Positions 33,790 to 45,734 of a stretch of DNA of 64,000 nt are shown piece after piece (the stretch's first letter is position 1; the number at the start of each line of letters is the position of its first letter). Both the position numbers and the translations under genes were made by a program. The notes beneath the pieces were generated by a model. That model did no database searches. It saw only the letters and a list, made by a program, of their open reading frames with translations, and was not told the DNA's origin. This DNA comes from Magicicada septendecula (taxonomy: Eukaryota > Arthropoda > Insecta > Hemiptera > Cicadidae): NCBI GenBank assembly GCA_034769895.1, contig CM068367.1, positions 688,541,548-688,605,547 of the forward strand, written 5' to 3'.

Positions 33790-35001
33790 ACTTCCATATT
33801 CCTTAAGGAATGGAAGTATGGTGATGGCAAAAAAAATCGTGTTCGAGATTATAGCAGATTCTGATTCTACTACACTCAAAACATGAAAAAAAGTCGTTTT
33901 CCGAAAAGTGTCTGTGTGTGTGTCTGTCTGTGTGTCTGTGTGTCTATCTGTAGATTTTTTTTTATGGCAAACGATAACTGCCGCAAATTCAAACAGAATC
34001 AAATAATTTTTTGCATGCAACCCTGATTTGTAGAGTACTCACGACCTATTATTTTTGGTGAAGATCGGTTGAGGGAAAGGGGTAGTTTACCTGCAACGGT
34101 TTTTTTTTATCAAGGGAAATTTTTTTTTGGCAAACGATAACAGCCGCAAATTCAAACAGAATCAAATAGTCTTTCGCATACAGCCCTGAATTGTAGAGTT
34201 CTCAAGACCTATTGTTTTTGGTGAAGATCGGTTAAGGGAAAGGGGTAGTTTACCTACAACGTTTTTTTAACAAGGGTATTTTCTATGGCAAACGGTAACA
34301 GCAGCAAATTCAAACAGAATCAAATAATTTTCTGCATACAGCCTTGATTTGTAGAGTACTCAAGACCTATTGTTTTTGGTGAAGATCGGTTGAGGGGAAG
34401 GGGTAGTTTACCTGCAACGTTTTTTATCAAGCGTATTTTCTATGGCAAACGATAACAGCCGCAAATTCGAACAGAATCAAATAATTTTTTGCATACGTCA
34501 GTGAATTGTAGAGGACTCAAGCTCTTTAGATTTTGGTGAAGATCGGTTAAGGGGAACGGGTAGTTTACCTGCAACCTTTTACGTTTTAACAAGAGTAAAG
34601 TACTTGAAAATTTATTTAAACTTTTTGAAACAATGGTAATTGTTGAAAATAAAATAATTTTATTGCCAGGTAACAAAAATAAAGTCATTTTGATTATAAA
34701 ATATAAATATTTACAACAAGAAAAGAATTTTCAGTTTTCAAAATTTAAATATATTTTTATAAAACAATGGGTTCTTCATTGAGGTGGGGACCATGTCACT
34801 CACTCCATCTCAAGCCTCTCCCATTTTGCAGAAAAAGAGGACCCTGTCAAGGCTGATACTTTGACGACAGTGACAGGGCTTTCCACCAAATTCAGCAGAG
34901 TGACAGGTAGGCCCAACTCTGATTGGCTCCTCAGATTTCACCAGCGTTAGTAGGTTCTATGAAAATATTTTATTTCAAAAATGATTTTAAATATAAATCT
35001 T
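33790..35001 (+). mobile_element. Helentron-like element 4, tail lost
   Basis: Head palindrome 33790-33817, microsatellite 33908-33950 and four monomers (33972, 34135, 34293, 34450). The distal part is replaced by a variant at 34690-34975 that includes ACCCTGTCAAGGCTGATACT. The tail is cut after AAATATAAATCTTAGATATG. A fragment of one more monomer follows at 35040-35101. Confidence 0.7.
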
Positions 35002-35101
35002 AGATATGTTTTATAAATCTCATGTTTTATGTTTTAACATGGGTATTTTTTATATGACGAACCATAACTGCCGTAAATTCAAACAGAATCAAATAATTTT
35101 T

Positions 35102-35231
35102 ACTTCCATATTCCTTAAGGAATGGAAGTATGGTGATGGCAAAAAAAATCGTGTTCGAGATTATTGCAGATTCTGATTCTACTACACTCAAAACATGAAA
35201 AAAGTCGTTTTCCGAAAAGTGTCTGTGTGTG

Positions 35232-35280
<49 letters not shown>

Positions 35281-35957
35281 GTGTGTCTGTCTGTCTATAG
35301 ATTTTTTTTCTATGGCAAACGATAACTGCCGCAAATTCAAACAGAATCAAATAATGTTTTGCATACAGCCCTGATTTGTAGAGTACTCAAGACCTATTGT
35401 TTTTGGTGAAGATCGGTTAAGGGAAAGGGGTAGTTTACCTGTAACGTTTTATGTTTTAACAAGGGTATTTCCTATGGCAAACGATAACAGCCGCAAATTC
35501 AAACAGAATCAAAAGATTATTTGCATACAGCCCTAATTTGTAGAGTTCTCAAGACCTATTGTTTTTGGTGAAGATCGGTTGAGGGAAAGGGGTAGTTTAC
35601 CTGCAGCGTTTTTTTAACAAGGGTATTTTCTATGGCAAACGATAACAGCCGCAAATTCAAACAGAATCAAATAATGTTTTGCATACGGCCCTGATTTGTA
35701 GAGTACTCAAGACCTATTGTTTTTGGTGAAGATCGGTTAAGGGGAAGGGGTAGTTTACCTGCAACGTTTTTTTATCAAGCGTATTTTCTATGGCAAACGA
35801 TAACAGCCGCAAATTCAAACAGAATCAAATACTTTTTTGCATACGTCCCTGAATTGTAGAGGTCTCAATGACTTTCGATTTTGGTGAAGATCGGTTAAGG
35901 GGAAGGGGTAGTTTACCTGCAACCTTTGACGTTTTAACAAGAGTAAAGTACTTGTTT
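35102..35957 (+). mobile_element. Helentron-like element 5, tail lost
   Basis: Head palindrome 35102-35129, a long TCTG-type microsatellite (35220-35299) and four monomers (35330, 35482, 35640, 35799). It stops at AGAGTAAAGTACTTG, where the head of element 6 begins. Confidence 0.7.
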
Positions 35958-37650
35958 ACTTCCATATTCCTTAAGGAATGGAAGTATGGTGATGGCAAAA
36001 AAAATCGTGTTCGAGATTATTGCAGATTCTGATTCTACTACACTCAAAACATGAAAAAAAGTCGTTTTCCGAAAAGTGTCTGTGTGTCTGTCTGTGTGTC
36101 TGTAGATTTTTTTTCTATGGCAAACGATAACTGCCGCAAATTCAAACAGAATCAAATAATTTTTTGCATACAGCCCTGATTTGCAGAGTACTCGCGACAT
36201 ATTGTTTTTGGTAAAGATCGGTTGAGGGAAAGGGGTAGTTTACCAGCAACGGTTTTTTTTTAGCAAGGGTAATTTTGTTTGTTTGGCAAACGATAACAGC
36301 CGCAAATTCAAACAGAATCAAAAATGTTTCGCATACAGCCCTGAATTGTAGAGTTCTCAAGATCTGTTGATTTTGGTGACGATCGGTTAAGGGAAAGGGG
36401 TAGTTTACCTGTAACGTTTTATGTTTTAACAAGGGTATTTCCTATGGCAAACGATAACAGCCGCAAATTCAAACAATCAAATAATGTTTCGCATACAGCC
36501 CTAAATTGTAGAGTTCTCAAGACCTATTGTTTTTGGTGAAGATCGGTTGAGGGAAAGGGGTAGTTTACCTGCAACGTTTTTTTAACAAGGGTATTTTCTA
36601 TGGCAAACGATAACAGCCGCAAATTCGAACAGAATCAAATAATGTTTTACATACAGCCCTGATTTGTAGTGTACTCAAGACCTGTTGTTTTTGGTGAAGA
36701 TCGGTTAAGGGGAAGGGGTAGTTTACCTGCAACGTTTTTTTATCAAGCGTATTTTCTATGGCAAACGATAACAGCCGCAAATTCAAACAGAATCAAATAA
36801 TTTTTTGCATACGTCCCTGAATTCTAGAGGTCTCAATGACTTTCGATTTTGGTGAAGATCGGTTAAGGGGAAGGGGTAGTTTACCTGCAACCTTTTACGT
36901 TTTAACAAGAGTAAAGTACTTGAAAATTTATTTAAACTTTTTGAAACAAACGATAACAGCCGCAAATTCAAACAGAATCAAAAGATTATTTGCATACAGC
37001 CCTAAATAGTAGAGTTCTCAAGACCTATTGTTTTTGGTGAAGATCGGTTGAGGGAAAGGGGTAGTTTACCTGCAACGTTTTTTTAACAAGATTATTTTCT
37101 ATGGCAAACGATAACAGCCGCAAATTCAAACAGAATCAAATAATGTTTTGCATACAGCCCTGATTTGTAGTGTACTCAAGACCTATTGTTTTTGGTGAAG
37201 ATCGGTTAAGGGGAAGGGGTAGTTTACCAGCAACAATTTTTTTATCAAGCGTATTTTATATGGCAAACGATAACAGCCGCAAATTCAAACAGAATCAAAT
37301 AATTTTTTGCATACGTCCCTGAATTGTTGAGGTCTCAATGACTTTCGATTTTGGTGAAGATCGGTTAAGGGGAAGGGGTAGTTTACCTGCAACCTTTTAC
37401 GTTTTAACAAGAGTAAAGTACTTGAAAATTTATTTAAACTTTTTGAAACAATGGTAATTGTTAAATATAAAATAATTTTGTTGCCAGGCAATAAAATTAT
37501 AATTTTTTCATTTTAATGTAATATAATATTTTTCATTTAATACAGCAATAAAAAGGCAGGTAAGACACAGCCTGTCTGTTTGGCTGAAAATGATTTTAAA
37601 TATAAATCTTAGAATATGGAAGTCATGTATGGTTCTCCATACCGATATTT
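35958..37650 (+). mobile_element. Helentron-like element 6, eight monomers
   Basis: Head palindrome 35958-35985, a short TCTG microsatellite (36078-36103), monomers from about 36125, 36291, 36452, 36609, 36766, 36951, 37109 and 37269, a short distal domain and tail hairpin 37627-37642. Between the fifth and sixth monomers the tract AAAGTACTTGAAAATTTATT, normally found only after the last monomer, is joined directly to CAAACGATAAC. This points to unequal exchange between arrays. Confidence 0.75.
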
Positions 37651-38050
37651 TACATATGTTTTACATATAGAGAACTCAATGTCTGTTGATTTTGGTGAAG
37701 ATCGGTTACGGGGAAAGGGCAGTTTACCAGAAACATTTTTTGTTGTAACATGAGTAAAGTACTTAATTTTGATAAAGTATCCTGATAAGATCTTAATAAT
37801 CCACTGTAGAAACGTAGATGAAATATCTATAAATGAAGAGGCTAGTTGAACGGACTGGGGGTAATTTTCTATAAATCAAAATTATAGTTGAAGGGGGAGG
37901 GGATAATTTTTTTTTATATGTGTACTACGTTATTGGCAACAAAGAAGTATTTTTTTGTTAAAATTCCTTCCCTGGCTGTTTGGCTGAAAATGATTTTAAA
38001 TATAAATCTTAGAATATGGAAGTCATGTATGGTTCTCCATACCGATATTA
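37651..38050 (+). repeat. Headless fragment of the same element
   Basis: Part of a monomer (GATTTTGGTGAAGATCGG near 37690), a distal domain and tail hairpin 38027-38042. The head and microsatellite are missing. Confidence 0.65.
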
Positions 38051-39204
38051 CTTATTATAATTGAATGGTGGTATTTGAGTATTGTTTTACATTACACACT
38101 TAATCTTAAGTCTTCCTTTCAAATACTGGTCATCATTGTCTAGTTTAATTGATGTCTTATTTATATATCTTTGTTATGAAAATTCATGGTGTTTGTTTTG
38201 CAACACCTAGGCCTTATTTTTGTTCTGCTAAGTAATCCTTGAAACCATTGTTTATAATGTTTACATTCTTGTTACTACTTGGTGTCTAGTGTAACTAATG
38301 AGTTTACTACAGATGGTTTAAGCTGATACTCTGTTCAGCATAATATTTAGTACCAGTCTCTAGGCTCCCTTTAGGCCTATTATCACCCAAGTTAGTTTTA
38401 CAAGTGTTTCGTTTATTTCTATTGAATTACTCATGAACAGTGTTACTTATTCATCTTAGTTAACCAGTACAACTTCTGGTTATTATTGTTAGTGTTTTTT
38501 ATACAGTTATTCCCTTGAATTATACTCTTTAGATTCACCCAAAGTTCATGCAGTAGTTATTCTAAGGTGCTACAATTATTTGATTGGTAATAGGATATCA
38601 CCCTTTTCTGTTAATTCAGTAAAACGTCTTACATCTGGTCTCAGGATACAAGTATGTCTAAATTATATTATTATGATATATTTTTATGCTAATTATAATT
38701 GTGTCACATCATATAAATTACTTTGAACCTTGCTGGTTCTATTGACAATAATGTTTCATCTCTATTATCTTTTAATGTTAAAGTTTTTTGAGTTGTTCAT
38801 TAGGTAAATTCAGAACGTCCATTTCATTATTTTATTTAATCTAATTACAATATAATTCTTGTTATCATATACATAATCTTTGTGTTGGTATTACCCTTAT
38901 AACACATAAGTTCATTGTCATCCAACAGAAATTAATTACTAGTCATTTCGTTACTTATTTCTTTTAGTTTAATTGCATAATTCACATTGAGTGAGGTTAT
39001 GGGTCCTATTTTGTTTTGGACCCTGGTGGTCGTGATATTATGTAACATTACAACAGTTATCTTAACACCCTAGTAATGAATTAACCAAATGCTGTGATAA
39101 TTGATTTGTTTGCCGACACTCAGAAAGCAACAGGAGCACAATGTTCCTTGTCTGTTCAAAGCGTTCAGAAGATAACATCACAAAGAAATAAAAAGCCCAA
39201 TGAA
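38051..39204. other. AT-rich unique sequence, no gene seen
   Basis: Interrupts the cluster. It has no recognisable frame or repeat. Confidence 0.4.
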
Positions 39205-39960
39205 ACCCCTTCTTCTTATTATTATTCTAATCCTCTTCTACCGGAAGGTATAGAGGTTGAGCAAAGGTCTCGCCACCATGGTCTCTGCATGGCCAGGGCC
39301 TTCGCTTCATTCCACTGCACTCCCAGGCCCTCCTCCCAAACACTCATTCCATTGTCCTCCGACATCACTCTTCTCTGGCCCTGGGTCTTCTCTCAGCAAT
39401 TCTTGCCTCATACAGTTGTTTTGGAAGTGTATCCCCTTCCATCCTCTGAGCGTGTCCAAACAAGCGCAACTGTGCTTTCTTAATTTGACCTTTCAGACAT
39501 GCTGCCTTAAGACTCACTCTTATAGTAGTGTTTCTGACTCGATCTCTTCATGTCTTTCCTTCAGTCTTCCTGAAGTATCTCATCTCCATGCTTGGAGAGA
39601 GTTTAGATGCTTCTCAGTTACAGCCAAGGTTTCAACCCCATACGTAAGTACTGGCACATACGTGTTTTTCAAATGGTCATCTTAACTTTCTTCCTTCTGC
39701 CTTACCAATGAACTTGGTCTTTAGTGCATGGAAAAGTCACGAGCCACTGTTTATTCTTGAGTTAATTTCCACATTGATTTTACCATCTGAACTTATTATA
39801 GAGCTTAAATATTTGAACTCTGGGACTTGTTCCAGTTGGTTCCCTTTGATGGTTCCAGTGTAGAGCTGGTTCTCTGGCAACAATCATTGTCTTCGTCTTT
39901 GCCATCCAGTGGAACCCCCCAAAAAGTAAATATTGACCTGTTGGGGAAGAAAGATTCCAA
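39205..39960 (-). pseudogene. Non-LTR retrotransposon (LINE) 3' end, reverse transcriptase tail
   Basis: On minus, in alternating frames, it reads KTKTMIVARENQLYTG, VPEFKYLSSIISSDGKI with NVEINSRIN, FHALKTKFIGKAEGRK, then YVPVLTYGVETLAVTEKH, MRYFRKTEGKT, KKAQLRLFGHAQRM, and at the end ALAMQRPWWRDLCSTSIPSG with RRG. This is the standard order of the thumb and C-terminal region of insect LINE ORF2. It is followed by (ATA/AGA)n, seen on plus as TTCTTCTTATTATTATT at 39210-39226. Several frameshifts and stops are present. Compared with the tails at 5.0 and 13.0 kb it is longer and from another family. Confidence 0.85.
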
Positions 39961-41508
39961 AAATGTATCACCAGACTTAAAAAACCTATTTTGTTTATTT
40001 GTTTAGGTATGTTAAAAAAATTTCCTCTTATTAAACTTCTCTGTAACTAATTTCTTATGACATGGAATTACTAAAGAGTGAGTAAGCATATGAAATATCT
40101 TTACATAGGTAGTAGACACACAGTGAAATGACAGAACTCAATTTTGCCGCATATCTGTCTGTGAATTGAATTATTTAAGTTGAGTTTCAGTAACTGTTTG
40201 GACAGTGTTATCTAAATTGTTTCTTTCTTCTCTCTTTATAAGTACTTCTACATGCCACGCTCATACTATGAATTTACGATCTACACTTATACGTGCACTT
40301 TCTTTTTACGATCTACATGTTTTAAGGGTTGTGAGTCAAGTACTGCAGATGAGAGAAACAATAAACAAGTTACAGATCACAGCAGCAAAGGCTGGAAAAG
40401 GATGCAGTATTCACACCTTGTTTTCAGAAACAGTATAAATAGTGCAGTACAGTAGATGAATTTGCTCTCAGCTACAAGCTACAATAATAGGAGTATTGAC
40501 CTGTTTTACGGAAAACTGTTTCTATTGAAGATATATGCAAATATTATGTTTGTCCTAGCTCAGCATTTTCATTGCTCACGTGCATATCTCATTAAAGAGG
40601 ACAAGATGGCACGAGCTCATTGCTAGACTTGTAATAATATACAGTTATTGCCATGAAATGAATATTCTTAAGATATTAATAAATAGTGTAAAGAGAAATA
40701 CTAGAGAAGCTTATTTTAGAAACCATACAAAACAATATTGTTACAAGCAAGCAGAATTTCATTACTTCAGTGCACAGAAGAATGCGAAGGAGAATCAAAA
40801 ATTGCAGGCACAAGGTAGAAAAAGTTTGGATATGGCTAAGAAATGAAAAGCTATCAAAAATACGGATTCACAGTTGAGCTGTGACACTACATAACAGTAT
40901 AAGGGATCGAGATACAATTAATACATAAAGAATAATAAATAACAAATTTTAAAGAAGACAGTGCCAGTGACATTTTAACAACTTATAATTTGGTATCTAC
41001 ACCAATTTATGTCTATTTTCCAGAAGACCTGTTCATTTTTAATGTTTGTCAAATCTGTTATGTTGTCATAAAAAATAACTATGTCTTGTGTACACTATTG
41101 ATAATAAGAGTTTTGTACATTGTAATTTACAAAATTAATTTTTCTTAAATACTGTAACTGATTTACTGGTAAATTGTTTTCAGTCATACCTGGAGCGCCG
41201 GGCAGCCTCAGGCGATGCTGCTTAAACGCCAGAAGACTACATCAACCCCTGGCAAAACAACACCAAAACTTTAGGGCCCGCATGGGGGGGCGAAGCCAGT
41301 CGCGTCCGAGGCAACTCACGTACCCCCTGGTTCACACGAAACGACTGGTGCACACACACCCACTATGAGCCACCTAAAAATTAATATGTCAAGCAAAGTG
41401 GAAAGATTAAAACCATAGTTTATGAAGTTGGAAGTATTATACACATATTTATTGTTTTATATTATTTTTGCCTTTGAATAAACAGTAACCAATACATAAA
41501 TTTTTATT
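39961..41508. other. Intergenic DNA, no supported gene
   Basis: Small frames around 40205-40846 have no recognisable domain. A GC-rich patch at 41185-41365 (CCTGGAGCGCCGGGCAGCC .. GGGCCCGCATGGGGGG) contrasts with its AT-rich flanks and could be a piece of an unrecognised retroelement. Confidence 0.35.
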
Positions 41509-42814
<1,306 letters not shown>

Positions 42815-42866
42815 GATATGGTAAACGATAATAGCCGCAAATTCAAACAGAATCAAATAATGTTTT

Positions 42867-43266
42867 CAGAATGATCACTGTTGCACACCACTATATAAAA
42901 ATTATCCCAATTAGCGCTTTCAAGCCTCACAGCCCATCGTCAGATTGGAATAGACAGGAAATATGTGAAAACAGACCCTTCACCCCTCACCCCCACCCTG
43001 CTCACACACAACAAGCATTAATATAAATGACCCTTCCCCACCCCCTAAACCCTGTCCCACCATCTGTACAGTTACATCTTTTTCTAGCAAATTCCTTGTG
43101 TTTCAGTCATACACCCTTATTTTAAAACATCCAATTAGTACTATGCAATATAATTCTTAATCTTATCTATCTGTCCTCTATCATTTACTTCTTAATCATG
43201 TTATAAAATATTTCTTCATTATCAAATTTAATTTGCTAGAAAAAGATGTAACTGTACAGATGGTAT
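42867..43266. mobile_element. Insertion with hammerhead candidate and 35-bp inverted repeat
   Basis: This 400-bp segment interrupts a monomer and matches nothing else in the window. It contains the minus-strand hammerhead candidate (42903-42952), a C-rich stretch (42970-43055) and perfect 35-bp inverted arms at 43059-43093 and 43230-43264 around a 136-bp AT-rich spacer. There is no coding capacity. The class is unknown; a Penelope-related or other non-autonomous retroelement fragment is possible because such elements are known to carry hammerheads. Confidence 0.55.
42903..42952 (-). ncRNA. Candidate hammerhead ribozyme
   Basis: On minus, in order: UAUUCCAAU (helix I, 5' strand), CUGACGA (catalytic core, 42937-42943), one extra U, GGGCU with a GUGA loop and GGCUU (helix II, with G-U pairs), GAAA (42918-42921), GCGCU, A, and AUUGGGAUA (helix I, 3' strand). 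Helix I has nine consecutive pairs including one G-U. AGCGCU is self-complementary and would serve as a 3-bp helix III between two molecules. CUA is an allowed cleavage triplet (NUH). All strictly conserved core residues are present. The weak points are helix II, rich in wobbles, and the loopless helix III. Confidence 0.55.
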
Positions 43267-44053
43267 TGAATAACTGCCGAAAATTCAATGAGAATCAAAT
43301 ACTTTTTTGCACCCTTTCCTGAGTTGCAGAGAGCTCAAGGTCTATTGATTTTGGTGATGATCGGTTAAGGGAAAGGGGTAGTTTACCTGCAACATTTTAT
43401 GTTGTAACAAAAGAAATGTTTCCATGACGAACGATAACTGCCGCACATTCAAACAGAATCAAATATTTTTTTGCATGCTTCCCTGAATTGTAGAGGACGG
43501 AAGGTCTGTTGATTTTGGAGAAGATCGGTTAAGAGAAAGGGGTAGTTTACCTGAAACATTTTATGATTTAACAAGAGTAAAGTACTTAATTTTTATAAAT
43601 AAAGTATCCTGATAAGAAGCTCATAGTAATCCACTGTAGAAACGTAGATGAAACATCTATAAATGAAGAGGTTAAGTGAACGGGGTGGGGGTAATTTTCT
43701 ATTATTATTATAATTTATAGTTGAAGGTGGAGGGGAGAATTTTTTATATGTGTACTACGTTATCGCCAACAAAGAAGTAGTTTTTTGTTAAAATTGCTTC
43801 CCGGGCTGTTTAGCCGTAGTCCAATGTTTTCTGCAAAACCAGACTTTTCGGCAGTGGCATCGACTGCCATCATCAGTGAAAATCGAGTGCGAAAACGTGA
43901 GGTGGTATACGTTAGTGACCACAGTATTGTGGTTAATGATGAAGCAATAAGTAGAAAGATGTAGTTTCTATAGAAATATTTCATTTCGAATATGATTTTA
44001 AATATAAATCTTAGAATATGGAAGTCATATATGGTTCCCCATACCGATATTTT

Positions 44054-45479
44054 ACTTCCATGTTCCTTAAGGAAATGGAAGTATGGTGATGGCAAAAAAA
44101 TTGTGTTCGAGATTATTGCAGATTCTGATTGTACTACACTCAAAACATGAAAAAAGTCGTTTTTCGAAAAGTGTCTGTGTGTCTGTAGATTTTTTTCTAT
44201 GGCAAACGATAACAGCCGCAAATTCAAACGGAATCAAATAATTTTTTGCATACAGCCCTGATTTGTAGAGTACTCAAGACCTATTGTTTTTGGTGAAGAT
44301 CGGTTAAGGGAAAGTGGTAGTTAACCGGCAACTTTTTTTTTAATCAAGGGTAATTGTTTTATATGGCAAACGATAACAGCCGCAAATTCAAACAGAATCA
44401 AATAATGTTTTGCATACAGCCCTGAATTGTAGAGTTCTCAAGATCTATTGTTTTAGGTGAAGATCGGTTAAGGAAAAGGGATAATTTACCTGCAACATTT
44501 TATGTTTTAACAAGGGTATTTTCTATGGCAAACGATAACAGCCGCAAATTCAAACAGAATCAAATAATTTTTTGAATGCAGCCCTGAGTTGTAGAGTTCT
44601 CAGGACCTATTGTTTTTGGTGAAGATCGGTTAAGGGAAAGGAGTAGTGTACCAGCAACGTTTTTTATTTATCAAGGGTAATTTTTTCTATGGCAAACGAT
44701 AACAGCCGCAAATTCAAACAAAATCAAATAATATTTTGGATGCAGCCCTGTATTGTAGAGTTCTCAAGACCTGTTGGTTTTGGTGAAGATCGGTTAAGGG
44801 AAAGGGGTAGTTAACCAGCCACCTTTAATGTTTTAACAAGAGTAATTGTTTCTATGACGAACGATAACTGCCGCACATTCAAACAGAATCAAATAATTTT
44901 TTGCATACGTCCCTAAATTGTAGAGAACGCAAGGCCTGTTGATTTTGGTGAAGATCGGTTAAGGGGAAAGGGTAGTTTACCTGAAACATTTTTTGTTGTA
45001 ACAAGAGTAAAGTACTTAATTTTGATAAATAAAGTATCCTGATAAAAAGATGTTAATAATCCACTGTAGAAACGTAGATGAAATATCTATAAATGAAGAG
45101 GCTAGTTGTACGGGGTGGGGGTAATTTTCTCTAAATGAAAATTATAGTTGAAAGGGGAGGGGATAATTTTTATATGTGTACTACGTTATCGGCAACAAAG
45201 TAGTAGTTTGTTGTTAAAATTCTTTCTCGGGCTGTTTGGCCGTAGTCCAATGTTTTCTGCAAAACCAGACGTTTCGGCAGTGCCGTCGACTGCCATCATC
45301 AGTGAAAATCCAGTGCGATAACGTGTGGTGGTATACGTTAGTGACCACAATACTGTGGTTAAGGCTGAAGCAATAAGTGGAAAGAAGTAGTTTCTATGGA
45401 AACATTTCATTTCGTAAATGATTTTAAATATAAGTCTTAGAACATGGAAGTCATGTATGGTTCTCCATCCCGATATTTT
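44054..45479 (+). mobile_element. Helentron-like element 8
   Basis: Head palindrome 44054-44082, a minimal microsatellite (GTGTCTGTGTGTCTGTAG, 44171-44188), five monomers (44207, 44371, 44533, 44697, 44862), the long distal domain and tail hairpin 45455-45470. The hammerhead-like core on minus (45271-45302) is the best kept of this family: CTGATGA, extra T, GGCAG/CTGCC, GAAAC and GTC. Confidence 0.75.
45271..45302 (-). ncRNA. Hammerhead-like core in the Helentron-like distal domain
   Basis: CTGATGA (45296-45302) is followed by one extra T, GGCAG, a 9-nt loop, CTGCC, then GAAAC-GTC. Helix I would be UCA/UGG (one wobble), only 3 bp. The same block is present at 29.68, 32.06 and 43.86 kb with varying decay. 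In coding sense the block can be read as peptide, but those frames are not conserved. Confidence 0.4.
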
Positions 45480-45641
45480 TCACTTAGTGTATCATACATT
45501 AGCGTTACCTTCAGGCGCTGCCACAAGTGTGCAGCACCAGACAAGATTTTGTGATTACACAATCAACTTAATTACGAACAATCTTTTTAATATTTTTGTA
45601 AAAAATTGAACTAACTACACATATCACGTTCTGCTTTTTAA

Positions 45642-45734
45642 CTAAATATTGCGTAAATCATATGTTACATTGAAAAAAATTATTTTCTACATATTGTTTG
45701 TATAATGTATGTATACTGAAAATAATACGACGTA
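45642..45734 (+). repeat. Dispersed AT-rich repeat, copy 2
   Basis: Partner of 3856-3933 in direct orientation, with ACATATTGTTTGTAT and AAAATAATACGACGT conserved. Confidence 0.55.

Larger units (their letters stand above)
42815..44052 (+). mobile_element. Helentron-like element without head, split by an insertion
   Basis: A partial monomer (42826-42866) is cut by the insertion at 42867-43266. Monomer sequence resumes near 43268 and a full monomer begins near 43432. The long distal domain and tail end at about 44052. The minus-strand hammerhead-like core at 43848-43877 keeps CTGATGA, a perfect GGCAG/CTGCC helix II and GAAAAGTC. The head of element 8 starts within two bases of its tail. Confidence 0.65.

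Noticed and set aside
43760..44227. 155-codon minus-strand frame in the repeat cluster
   Set aside because: It crosses two elements (distal domain, tail and the next head), and the homologous frames in other copies are broken. It is an artefact.
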